A DNA stretch of 38,848 nucleotides from Myxococcales bacterium (GTDB lineage: Bacteria > Myxococcota_A > Polyangia > Polyangiales > Houyiibacteriaceae), in NCBI GenBank assembly GCA_012744445.1, contig JAAYBZ010000182.1:1-38848 (forward strand), in the 5' to 3' direction. This document shows, piece by piece, positions 32,610-38,848 of the stretch. The notes below the pieces were generated by a model. That model saw only the letters and a list, made by a program, of their open reading frames with translations, ran no database searches and was not told the DNA's origin. Both the position numbers and the translations under genes were made by a program. Every line of letters starts with the position of its first letter. Within the stretch, counting starts at the first letter, position 1.

Positions 32610-33922
32610 TCCGGAAGCTCCAGGGTGAGGGTGAGGCCAAGGGCCATCACGGCGCCGCTCCCCGAGATCGTCGAGAACCCGGGGTTCGAGGTCTGGAGGC
32701 CCGGCGCCGTCGATTCATCGAAGATCTTCGAGGGATCCTTGACGTTGTCGCGGCCGACGAGGCCGGTGGTCATGAAGAAGAGGTCGGCCCGCGCCGCGAG
32801 CCCTTCGAACGGGAAGCGGATGCCCCCTCCGAGCGCCACGCCGAGCTTGTGACCGTCGAGCGGGTTGGAGGGCCCGACGGCCTCGCGCGTCATCGGCGTG
32901 TGGTACTGGACGCCGCCCCGGAGGTGCAGCGTGCGCGCCTTCTTGGGGAGCCCGAGCGTGTACTCGCCGCCGATCCGGAGGTCGATCGAGTCCTTGAACG
33001 GCTCGTCCATCTCGCCGCTCGAGATCGGGATGCCCACGATGTCCGCGTCCACCTCGACGAGCGGGGCCTTCATCCGGCTGTTGCGGTACCAGCCGAAGTC
33101 GAGCTCCGCGCGGAGCGCGCCGAAGTTCCGGAAGTACCCGAGGATCACCTGGTGGGGTGTCTGTCCACCCACGGCGTTCACGTCGACCGTGAAGGGCACG
33201 CCGCCCACCGCGTTCTGCGTGGCGACGGTGTACGGGATGCCGAAGCGCTGACGGAACGTGAAGCCGATCCCGGAGTCGTCGTCGATGCGCACCTTGAGGC
33301 CGAAGATCACGCGCGCGAGCGTGCGCACGTTGATGCCGAGCGTGGGCTCGACGTCCCGCGTGGGGCCTTCCATGGCGCGCGCGAAGCCGCCCACCTGCGA
33401 GAAGAGGTTCAGCGCGAGGCCGAAGCTGACGTGCTCGCTGAACCTCGCGGCCACGCCGAGGAGGAGGTAGACGCGCTCGGCGCGGTTCTCGAAGTAGGGG
33501 AAGTAGGGCGTCTCCGGCTCGCCTGCGCGGAGGCGCAGGAAGTTCGTCGGCATCGTCGAGAGGTAGGCGCCGAGCGCGAGGCGCTCACCGGCGGGCATCG
33601 CGAGCGCGACGTGGATCGAGTGCGGCTCGGGCGTGGGGGAATTTCCGGAGACGTTGGGCGTTCCGTCGATGTGAGATTCCCACGAGAGCTTGTGAATTGC
33701 GTATTGATATCCCGCGGATAGCTCGATTCGTTCGGTTTGAACGAGCCCCGAAGGGTTGTAGTGGAGCGATTCGAATCCGCGGACGTCCGCGGCGACGGCG
33801 CCGGCGCGCGCGATGGAACGTGCGGAAGTGCCGTAGACCTCCCCCGGGCTCGCCAGCGCAGGCGAAGCCGTGAAGAACAGCGCCACTACCCCCGCGATGT
33901 AGGTGAATCGCCTGCCGCGCAC
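32606..33922 (-). CDS. OmpP1/FadL-family outer-membrane transporter (first copy)
   Basis: A 438-residue FadL-family barrel, first gene of the operon. The signal peptide from the GTG at 33922 is RGRRFTYIAGVVALFFTASP followed by ALA and mature SPGEVYG. The hatch has TSARSIARAGAVAADVRGF and LHYNPSGL. The C-terminus LGLTLTLELPE lacks the usual terminal aromatic residue. In-frame GTG at 33952 would add 10 residues; 33922 gives the cleaner signal peptide and lies 6 bases after a TATCAC hexamer with TTGACG 18 bases further up, so the mRNA may be leaderless. It diverges from the EF-hand-like lipoprotein gene. Confidence 0.84.
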   Translation of the reverse strand: MRGRRFTYIAGVVALFFTASPALASPGEVYGTSARSIARAGAVAADVRGFESLHYNPSGLVQTERIELSAGYQYAIHKLSWESHIDGTPNVSGNSPTPEPHSIHVALAMPAGERLALGAYLSTMPTNFLRLRAGEPETPYFPYFENRAERVYLLLGVAARFSEHVSFGLALNLFSQVGGFARAMEGPTRDVEPTLGINVRTLARVIFGLKVRIDDDSGIGFTFRQRFGIPYTVATQNAVGGVPFTVDVNAVGGQTPHQVILGYFRNFGALRAELDFGWYRNSRMKAPLVEVDADIVGIPISSGEMDEPFKDSIDLRIGGEYTLGLPKKARTLHLRGGVQYHTPMTREAVGPSNPLDGHKLGVALGGGIRFPFEGLAARADLFFMTTGLVGRDNVKDPSKIFDESTAPGLQTSNPGFSTISGSGAVMALGLTLTLELPE

Positions 33923-33928
33923 CGAGCG

Positions 33929-33958
33929 GTGATAAGAGAAACGGCGATCCACCGTCAA
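33929..33958 (-). promoter_or_regulatory. Candidate promoter of the FadL operon
   Basis: On the minus strand TTGACG (33953-33958) and TATCAC (33929-33934) with an 18-base spacer. RNA would start at about 33922, the chosen GTG, so translation would be leaderless. Confidence 0.4.
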
Positions 33959-34009
33959 GCGGCTTTCGCTTAATGTTATCGTCGCGCCCCGACCGAGGAG
34001 GGACCGACC

Positions 34010-35008
34010 ATGCATCGCTTTCTTTGGGCCTTGGGGCTCGCCTTCATCACCGCGTGCACCTCGGGGCCCGAGAAGACGGAGCCGGACGCCGACGGCGAGT
34101 ACGACTTCGAGGGGATCTGCCGCCAAGGCACCGGCAACGTCTCGGTCACCGGTCAATGGGCCGGCATCGCCGACCTCGCCGTGGGCATGGAAGCGCGCAG
34201 GGGCTCCCTCGTCGCCCTCTGCCCGAACCCCCAGGAGCAACCCGCCGAACTCCTGATGCGTATCCACCTCACGGAGGGCGAATCCGGTACCACCCAGGTC
34301 GAGCTCCAGCTCTGCGACCTCCAGCTCCCGACGATCTTCGCCGCCGTGGCCTCGTGTCCCACCGATCCCTCGAAGATCCTCGAGCTCTCCATCTTCCCGA
34401 GCGACGCCCTCGCGGCCTTCCTCCCCACGCTCCAGATCTTCTTCGACTCGGGCATCCCCACGGAGGTGGGCGCCGGAACGGCGTTCCGCCCCGACATCTT
34501 CGTCGAGCTCGTGGGCGCGGCCCTCGACGACCCGACCGATCCGCTCCCCTTCTGGGACGTGAGCCGGGAGGGCTGCACGGGGTCGGACAAGGGGACGGCC
34601 GAGGAGTGCGTCGAGGGTTACGAGCGCCTCGCCGACGACGACGGCGACGGGCAGCTCGGCGTGACGCTCGGCGCGAGCTCGGGCACCAACCAGCTCATCG
34701 CGGGCGAGGCCTACGTCACCATCCGGCTCTCGCCCCAGCTCGACGGCACCGTGAAGAACGAGCACTGCATCGAGGGCAACATCGCGCTCAACCTCGACTT
34801 CACCATCGTCGACAGCGACGTGAACGTCAGCGGTCTCAAGCTCAACACGCCCACCCTGAACGACAACATCCCGCCCCTCGACTTCCTCGAGAAGAGCCGC
34901 TTCAAGCTCCTCCGCGCCGACGGCCCCGACGTCCCGTTCGACGACGACGGCGACGGCGTGATCACCTGCGCCGAGATCCGGAACAACCGCGGGCACTTCC
35001 TCCGCTGA
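34010..35008 (+). CDS. Lipoprotein with two EF-hand-like calcium loops
   Basis: A 332-residue exported protein with no recognised family. The signal ends FITAC with the lipidated Cys at 16. The mature part is acidic, with several Cys (GICRQG, LCDLQL, ASCPTD, GCTGSDKG) that probably form disulphides in the envelope. Two D-rich loops, DDDGDGQLGV (about 206-215) and DDDGDGVITCAEI near the C-terminus, match the DxDxDG pattern of EF-hand/dockerin-like calcium sites. The middle has strands such as AYVTIRLSPQLDG and IALNLDFTIVDSDVNVSG. GAGGAGGG 8 bases before the ATG is a strong ribosome site. It diverges from the FadL operon. Confidence 0.78.
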   Translation: MHRFLWALGLAFITACTSGPEKTEPDADGEYDFEGICRQGTGNVSVTGQWAGIADLAVGMEARRGSLVALCPNPQEQPAELLMRIHLTEGESGTTQVELQLCDLQLPTIFAAVASCPTDPSKILELSIFPSDALAAFLPTLQIFFDSGIPTEVGAGTAFRPDIFVELVGAALDDPTDPLPFWDVSREGCTGSDKGTAEECVEGYERLADDDGDGQLGVTLGASSGTNQLIAGEAYVTIRLSPQLDGTVKNEHCIEGNIALNLDFTIVDSDVNVSGLKLNTPTLNDNIPPLDFLEKSRFKLLRADGPDVPFDDDGDGVITCAEIRNNRGHFLR

Positions 35009-35093
35009 CCCCGAAATCCGCACGCGAGCTCCCCGGACGAGGAGCGACGGGCGCGGGCGGCATGCTAGAGATCGGGCCTCCGAAACCGCGCCC

Positions 35094-36551
35094 ATGATCC
35101 CTCTCCTGGTGGTCGATTCGCCCGAGGCCTTCCCCTTCTCCGCCGAGGGCGTGGAGGTCGTGAGCGCGAGGGAGTACCTCCGCTCCGGCGCGACGCCCGG
35201 CTCGCGGGGAAGGCGCGTCTACAACCTCTGCCGCTCCTACCGCTACCAGAGCGTCGGCTACTACGTCTCGCTCCTCGCCGAGGCCCGCGGTCATCGCCCC
35301 ATCCCGGCGGTGTCCACCATCGAAGACTTCAAGAGCCGCGAGATCGTCCGCGTGCGCTCCGACGCGCTCGACGACCTCGTCCAGAAGAGCCTCGCGCCCG
35401 TGAAGGCCGAGCGCTTCGACCTCAGCGTGTACTTCGGGCGCAACCTCGCCGAGCGGCACCAGCGCCTCGCGAGCGAGCTCTACAAGCTCTTCCCGGCCCC
35501 GCTCGTGCGGGCGAGCTTCGCGCGGAACCCCCGTGACGGGCACTGGGAGCTCCGCTCCGTGGGGCCGATCGCCGCGGGCGACGTCCCCGAGGCGCACCGC
35601 GAGTTCGTCCTCGAGGCGGCGCGGGCGCACTTCGCGCGGCGCGCGAGCCGCAAGGGGAAGGGCGAGAACCGCTGGGATCTCGCCATCCTGCACGACCCCG
35701 CCGAGGCGCAGCCGCCCTCGAACGCGCGGGCGATGCGGAAGTTCCAGCAGGCCGCCGTGGCGTCGGGCTTCACGCCCTACCTCGTCACGCGCGACGACTA
35801 CTCCACCATCGCGGAGTACGACGCGCTCTTCATCCGCGAGACGACCCACGTCCGCCACCACACCTACCGCTTCGCGCGCCGGGCCATGAGCGCGGGCCTC
35901 GCCGTCATCGACGATCCCGAGTCGATCGTGCGCTGCTCCAACAAGGTCTTCCTCGCCGAGCTCCTCGAGCGGAGCGGCATCTCCACGCCGAGGACGCGCG
36001 TGATCCACCGCGACAACCGCGAGGCCGCCGCGCGCGAGCTCGGCTACCCGTGCGTGGTGAAGACGCCCGACGGCGCCTTCTCGCGCGGCGTCTTCAAGGT
36101 GGACGATCCGGCGACGCTGATCGCCAAGACGGATCTCCTCTTCGAGAAGTCCGAGCTCCTCCTCATCCAGGAGTGGATGCCCACGCCCTTCGACTGGCGC
36201 ATCGGTCTGCTCGACGGGAAGCCCCTCTACGCCTGCCAATACTTCATGGCGCGGCGGCACTGGCAGATCGTGCAGACCACCGCAGGGGGGAAGCAGGTCT
36301 CGGGCGCGCACCGCACGCTCCCGGTGGGCGAGGTGCCGCGCTTCGTGCTCGACACGGCGATCGCCGCCGGCGCGCGCATCGGCGACGGACTCTACGGGGT
36401 CGACCTCAAAGAGGTGAAAGGCAAGGCCTTCGTGATCGAAGTGAACGACAACCCGAGCATCGACGCCGGCTGCGAAGACCAGGTCCTCGGCGAGGAGCTC
36501 TACCTCGCCATCATGGCGTCGCTCCGGCGCCGGATGGATCGGAGGCGCTGA
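35094..36551 (+). CDS. RimK-like ATP-grasp ligase with RLAN N-terminal domain
   Basis: A 485-residue ATP-dependent carboxylate-amine/thiol ligase. The N-terminal part (about 1-170; VYNLCRSYRYQSVGYYVSLLAEARGH has the core YRYQSVGYYVSLLAEARG) is the RimK-like ATP-grasp N-terminal (RLAN) domain. The ATP-grasp domain (about 270-480) has IDDPESIVRCSNK, YPCVVKTPDGAFSRGVFKV (the ATP-binding lysine and flexible loop), LIQEWMPTPFDWRIGLLDG and VIEVNDNPSIDAG, with the metal-binding Glu and Asn of the family. It forms amide bonds between a carboxylate and an amine; the substrate is unknown. The next gene, a GCS2 ligase, starts at the base after its stop, so the two probably act together. It follows the EF-hand-like lipoprotein by 85 bases. 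Confidence 0.88.
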   Translation: MIPLLVVDSPEAFPFSAEGVEVVSAREYLRSGATPGSRGRRVYNLCRSYRYQSVGYYVSLLAEARGHRPIPAVSTIEDFKSREIVRVRSDALDDLVQKSLAPVKAERFDLSVYFGRNLAERHQRLASELYKLFPAPLVRASFARNPRDGHWELRSVGPIAAGDVPEAHREFVLEAARAHFARRASRKGKGENRWDLAILHDPAEAQPPSNARAMRKFQQAAVASGFTPYLVTRDDYSTIAEYDALFIRETTHVRHHTYRFARRAMSAGLAVIDDPESIVRCSNKVFLAELLERSGISTPRTRVIHRDNREAAARELGYPCVVKTPDGAFSRGVFKVDDPATLIAKTDLLFEKSELLLIQEWMPTPFDWRIGLLDGKPLYACQYFMARRHWQIVQTTAGGKQVSGAHRTLPVGEVPRFVLDTAIAAGARIGDGLYGVDLKEVKGKAFVIEVNDNPSIDAGCEDQVLGEELYLAIMASLRRRMDRRR

Positions 36552-37784
36552 GTGAGCACCTATCCCGCCTTCTCCGTGTACGGCGTCGAGATCGAGCTGA
36601 TGTGGGTCGACGCCGCGACGCTCGCCGTGCGCCCCGAGGTCGATCGCGTCCTCGAGGCGATCGCGGGCACGCCCGTCGACGAGTGCGACGTGACGGAACG
36701 GATCGCCTGTTCGAACGAGCTGGTGATGCACGTCCTCGAGCTGAAGACGCGCGCGCCCTCACCCTCGCTCGAGGGGCTCGGAGAGGCCTTCCTCGAGGCG
36801 ATCGACGAGGTGCACACGACCATGGGCGACGACGCGCGCCTCCTCGGCACGGCGATGCACCCGCGCTTCGATCCACGGACGGAGACGCGCCTCTGGCCCC
36901 ATGGGCAGCGTGAGGTCTACGAGACCTTCGATCGCATCTTCGACTGCCGCGGGCATGGCTGGTCGAACCTCCAGAGCACGCACCTGAACCTCCCCTTCGC
37001 CTCGGACACGGAGTTCGGCCGGCTCCACGCCGCCGTGCGCGTGCTCCTCCCGCTCCTCCCGGCGCTCGCGGCGAGCTCACCCTTCGTCGAAGGGCACCAC
37101 CGCGGCGTGCTCGACGAGCGGCTCGCCCACTACCGCGAGAACTGCGCGCGCATCCCCTCGGTGACCGGCGCGGTGATCCCCGAGCGCCTCTTCCGGCAGG
37201 CCGACTACGAGCGCGAGGTCTTCGATCGGATCGCGCGCGACGTCGCGCCCTTCGATCCCGAGGGTCACCTCGAGCCCCTGTGGACCAACGCGCGCGGGGT
37301 CATCGCGCGCTTCGATCGCGGCGCGATCGAGATCCGCGTCCTCGACGTGCAGGAGACGCCCGTCTCCGACCTCGCGATCCTCGCCTTCGTCGCGGAGCTC
37401 GCGAAGGCGCTCGTCGGCGAGGAGCTCTCCTCCTTCGAGGCGCAGGCCGCGCTCGACGAGCACCGCCTCGACCGCGTCTTCCGCGAGACCACGGCGCGCG
37501 GCTCGGCGGCGGGGGTGGACGACGCGGCCTTCCTCGCGGCCCTCGGCCTCGATGGGGGACCCAAGGAGGCGCGCGCGATCCTCGAGAGCCTCTACGACCG
37601 CCTCCGCGCGCGGATCGGGGCCGAGCACAGAGCCCCCATCGAACAGATCCTCACGGAGGGCAACCTCGCGGAGCGGCTCCTCCGGCGGCTCGGCCCGGCG
37701 CCCACCGAGGAGGCCATCGCCCGCGCCTACGCCGAGGTCGCGCGCTGCCTGCCCGAGGGGCGCCTCTTCCGGCCTCGGGACTAG
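36552..37784 (+). CDS. GCS2-family glutamate-cysteine ligase-like protein
   Basis: A 410-residue protein of the GCS2 (YbdK-like) carboxylate-amine ligase family, related to gamma-glutamylcysteine synthetases. GVEIELMWVD is the metal-binding E-x-E strand, QSTHLNLPF the conserved central strand and AIEIRVLDVQETPVSD the active-site region with conserved Glu, Arg and Asp. GTG start directly after the TGA of the ATP-grasp gene, with GGAGG 6 bases upstream. Members ligate glutamate or similar acids to an amine using ATP; the true substrate is unknown. Paired ATP-grasp/GCS2 genes suggest a two-step synthesis of a small gamma-glutamyl-type peptide or a peptide tag. No separate GshB is in view. Confidence 0.83.
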   Translation: MSTYPAFSVYGVEIELMWVDAATLAVRPEVDRVLEAIAGTPVDECDVTERIACSNELVMHVLELKTRAPSPSLEGLGEAFLEAIDEVHTTMGDDARLLGTAMHPRFDPRTETRLWPHGQREVYETFDRIFDCRGHGWSNLQSTHLNLPFASDTEFGRLHAAVRVLLPLLPALAASSPFVEGHHRGVLDERLAHYRENCARIPSVTGAVIPERLFRQADYEREVFDRIARDVAPFDPEGHLEPLWTNARGVIARFDRGAIEIRVLDVQETPVSDLAILAFVAELAKALVGEELSSFEAQAALDEHRLDRVFRETTARGSAAGVDDAAFLAALGLDGGPKEARAILESLYDRLRARIGAEHRAPIEQILTEGNLAERLLRRLGPAPTEEAIARAYAEVARCLPEGRLFRPRD

Positions 37785-37787
37785 GGC

Positions 37788-37842
37788 GGATTCGAGGGGG
37801 ATCGGACCCCTGACCTTCGCCCTGCCAGTGCGACGCTCGCCC
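37788..37842 (-). pseudogene. Degenerate partial copy of tRNA-Ala
   Basis: 51 of 55 bases match the 3' two-thirds of the tRNA-Ala gene (37916-37970), in the same orientation, offset by 128 bases. It keeps the anticodon arm and T-arm but loses the D-arm and the 5' acceptor strand. Differences include one in the T-loop (TTCGA to TCCGA), one in the anticodon stem and one near the 3' end. It cannot fold as a tRNA. It lies 3 bases after the GCS2 stop and beyond the tRNA's terminator. Most likely a duplication relic or an attachment-site remnant. Confidence 0.75.
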
Positions 37843-37857
37843 CTCGCGGCGCCACCC

Positions 37858-37897
37858 GAAAAGCAAGAGGCCGCCTCCGCGCGGCGGAGACGGCCTC
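37858..37897 (-). terminator. Rho-independent terminator of tRNA-Ala
   Basis: Read on the minus strand: GAGGCCGTCTCCGC, loop CGC, GCGGAGGCGGCCTC, then TTGCTTTTC. The 14-base stem is fully paired with one T-G wobble. It follows the tRNA 3' end by 17 bases and separates it from the partial tRNA copy. Confidence 0.85.
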
Positions 37898-37912
37898 GAG
37901 CCGTTAATCAAG

Positions 37913-37987
<75 letters not shown>

Positions 37988-38062
37988 AGTGGTTCGGGGG
38001 CCTCTTCGTAACCGATTTCGGCGCAGGGTCAAGTCCCGGCGCGCAACTTCCGATCGCTCGCC

Positions 38063-38091
38063 CCGGCGGCCGGGGGAGCCGCCGGATTTTT
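38063..38091 (+). terminator. Rho-independent terminator, plus strand
   Basis: 8-base stem CCGGCGGC / GCCGCCGG with a 7-base loop, followed by ATTTTT. No plus-strand gene ends nearby except the GCS2 ligase 279 bases upstream, so it may end that operon's transcript after it has crossed the antisense tRNA. It also insulates the PDZ lipoprotein gene. Confidence 0.6.
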
Positions 38092-38096
38092 GACCG

Positions 38097-38116
38097 CGTC
38101 TCCCGGATTTGAGACG
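38097..38116 (+). repeat. Small inverted repeat before the PDZ lipoprotein gene
   Basis: CGTCTC and GAGACG arms with an 8-base loop, 11 bases before the GTG at 38128. May be a binding site or a weak mRNA hairpin. Confidence 0.35.
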
Positions 38117-38127
38117 GAGCCGGGGGA

Positions 38128-38848
38128 GTGGCCTCCATCACACGCCATCGTTGGATCCTCGTCCTCGTCCTCGTCCTCGGCGGATGCGCGATGCGTCCCG
38201 AGAGCGAGCTGCTCGAGCTCGATCGCCTGCTCGGCGAGAAGGTGAGCGACGGGACCTCCCTCCGCCTCGTCGGCCGCGGCTTCCCGCTCCGTGGCCGCGG
38301 CGTGGTGCGCTTCGAGGGCGAGACGCGGCGGCCCGGCCAACGTCCGATGAAGGTCCGCGTCGAGGCGCCCGTCCTCGTGCGCTCGGCGGGCGAGGTGGAG
38401 ATCCACGGCGACCGGAAGTGGATCGCCAAGATGGGCGAGCGCGGCACCTTCCGCGGACGCCTCGAGCTGCGCTTCGAAGGCCCGGAGGGCGTGGTCTTCG
38501 GCGTCCTCGAAGGCTTGGTGCTCGACGTCGAGCCCGAGACGCGCCGCTCCCTCGCCGAGGCCGAGCGCCTCGAGGCCGAAGGACGCGCCTTCCTCTCGCG
38601 CGTGGGGATCGAGCCCTCGATCGAGCGCGTGCCCGACGGAGGGATCGCCGTCGCCTCCGTGCGCGAAGGCAGCCCGGCGGCGCGCCTCGGCGTGCAGCGC
38701 GGCGACGTCCTCCTCGAGCTCGACGGAGTCCGCGTGCGCTCCCTCTCCGATCTCGCGCCCGCGCCGGGCGAGATCTCCCACGCCTTCCTCGTGAAGCCCG
38801 ACGGGGAGGCGAGCCCGACGACCGTCGTCTTCCCGCTCCACGTCTCGA
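38128..38848 (+). CDS. Lipoprotein with C-terminal PDZ domain (partial, runs off the window)
   Basis: At least 240 residues, open to the end of the window. GTG at 38128 with GGAG-rich bases upstream. The signal RHRWILVLVLVLVLGGC has a lipobox LGGC with the lipidated Cys at 20. The middle part (about 50-145) has strands without a known domain (RGVVRFEGETRR, MKVRVEAPVLVR, GTFRGRLELRFEG). From about residue 160 comes a PDZ domain: GGIAVASVREGSPAARLGVQ then GDVLLELDGVRVRSLSDL, the usual GSPAA..G...GD core. There is no protease triad in the visible part. Probably an envelope protein; partner unknown. Confidence 0.82.
   Translation, partial: MASITRHRWILVLVLVLGGCAMRPESELLELDRLLGEKVSDGTSLRLVGRGFPLRGRGVVRFEGETRRPGQRPMKVRVEAPVLVRSAGEVEIHGDRKWIAKMGERGTFRGRLELRFEGPEGVVFGVLEGLVLDVEPETRRSLAEAERLEAEGRAFLSRVGIEPSIERVPDGGIAVASVREGSPAARLGVQRGDVLLELDGVRVRSLSDLAPAPGEISHAFLVKPDGEASPTTVVFPLHVS

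Noticed and set aside
37788..37842. Second functional tRNA-Ala
   Set aside because: No D-arm and no 5' acceptor strand; the T-loop is altered. Treated as a relic.

Overview
The window is very GC-rich, about 97% coding, and has many 4-base start/stop overlaps. Its gene set suggests a Myxococcota-type (deltaproteobacterial) chromosome, possibly Polyangia. The pointers are a eukaryote-like Ser/Thr kinase with a Pro/Ala/Asp-rich tail, an MJ0042 zinc-ribbon TPR protein, a PilZ protein, a sigma-54 activator, a GSII-type glutamine synthetase, and many lipoproteins and FadL-like barrels. The taxonomy is inferred from gene content only. I see no insertion sequence, prophage or CRISPR array. The only trace of possible site-specific integration is a partial second copy of tRNA-Ala.

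Layout. 1-5261 (+): phoH end, purB, a YugP-type membrane protease, two paralogous small barrel proteins, and cysK overlapping a SMUG1-type uracil-DNA glycosylase. 5265-8568: a minus-strand kinase diverging from PilZ and an orphan histidine kinase. 8569-11799 (-): an acetoacetate-decarboxylase-like protein followed by a large FAD oxidoreductase. 11846-13410 (+): NUDIX coupled to an epoxide-hydrolase-like enzyme. 13411-21287 (-), in transcription order: GH92 lipoprotein, zapA, fau, sigma-54 activator, then a palindrome-rich gap, FliA-like sigma factor, uvrC and a DUF2237 protein. 21360-26298 (+): a 1244-residue TPR protein and a tandem bPH-domain membrane protein. 26285-27664 (-): an RGG-repeat protein diverging from rplU-rpmA. 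28822-29838 (+): GSII glutamine synthetase behind a 361-base structured non-coding region. 29923-33922 (-): an overlapping operon of FadL, FadL and a Cys-rich lipoprotein. 34010-37784 (+): an EF-hand-like lipoprotein, then a RimK-like ATP-grasp ligase directly followed by a GCS2-family ligase. 37788-37987 (-): tRNA-Ala(GGC), its terminator and a degenerate partial tRNA copy. 38128-end (+): a PDZ lipoprotein cut by the window edge.

Themes. Housekeeping genes (purB, cysK, uvrC, zapA, fau, rplU/rpmA, glnII, tRNA-Ala) are interleaved with less understood cassettes. The best candidates for uncharacterised biology are the ATP-grasp/GCS2 ligase pair, the ADC-like/FAD-oxidoreductase pair, the FadL-FadL-lipoprotein operon, the RGG-repeat protein, and a possible cascade in which a sigma-54 activator with a degenerate receiver controls an adjacent alternative sigma factor. 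A TGN-TANNNT motif recurs 5-12 bases before many start codons, suggesting leaderless or short-leader transcripts are common here.
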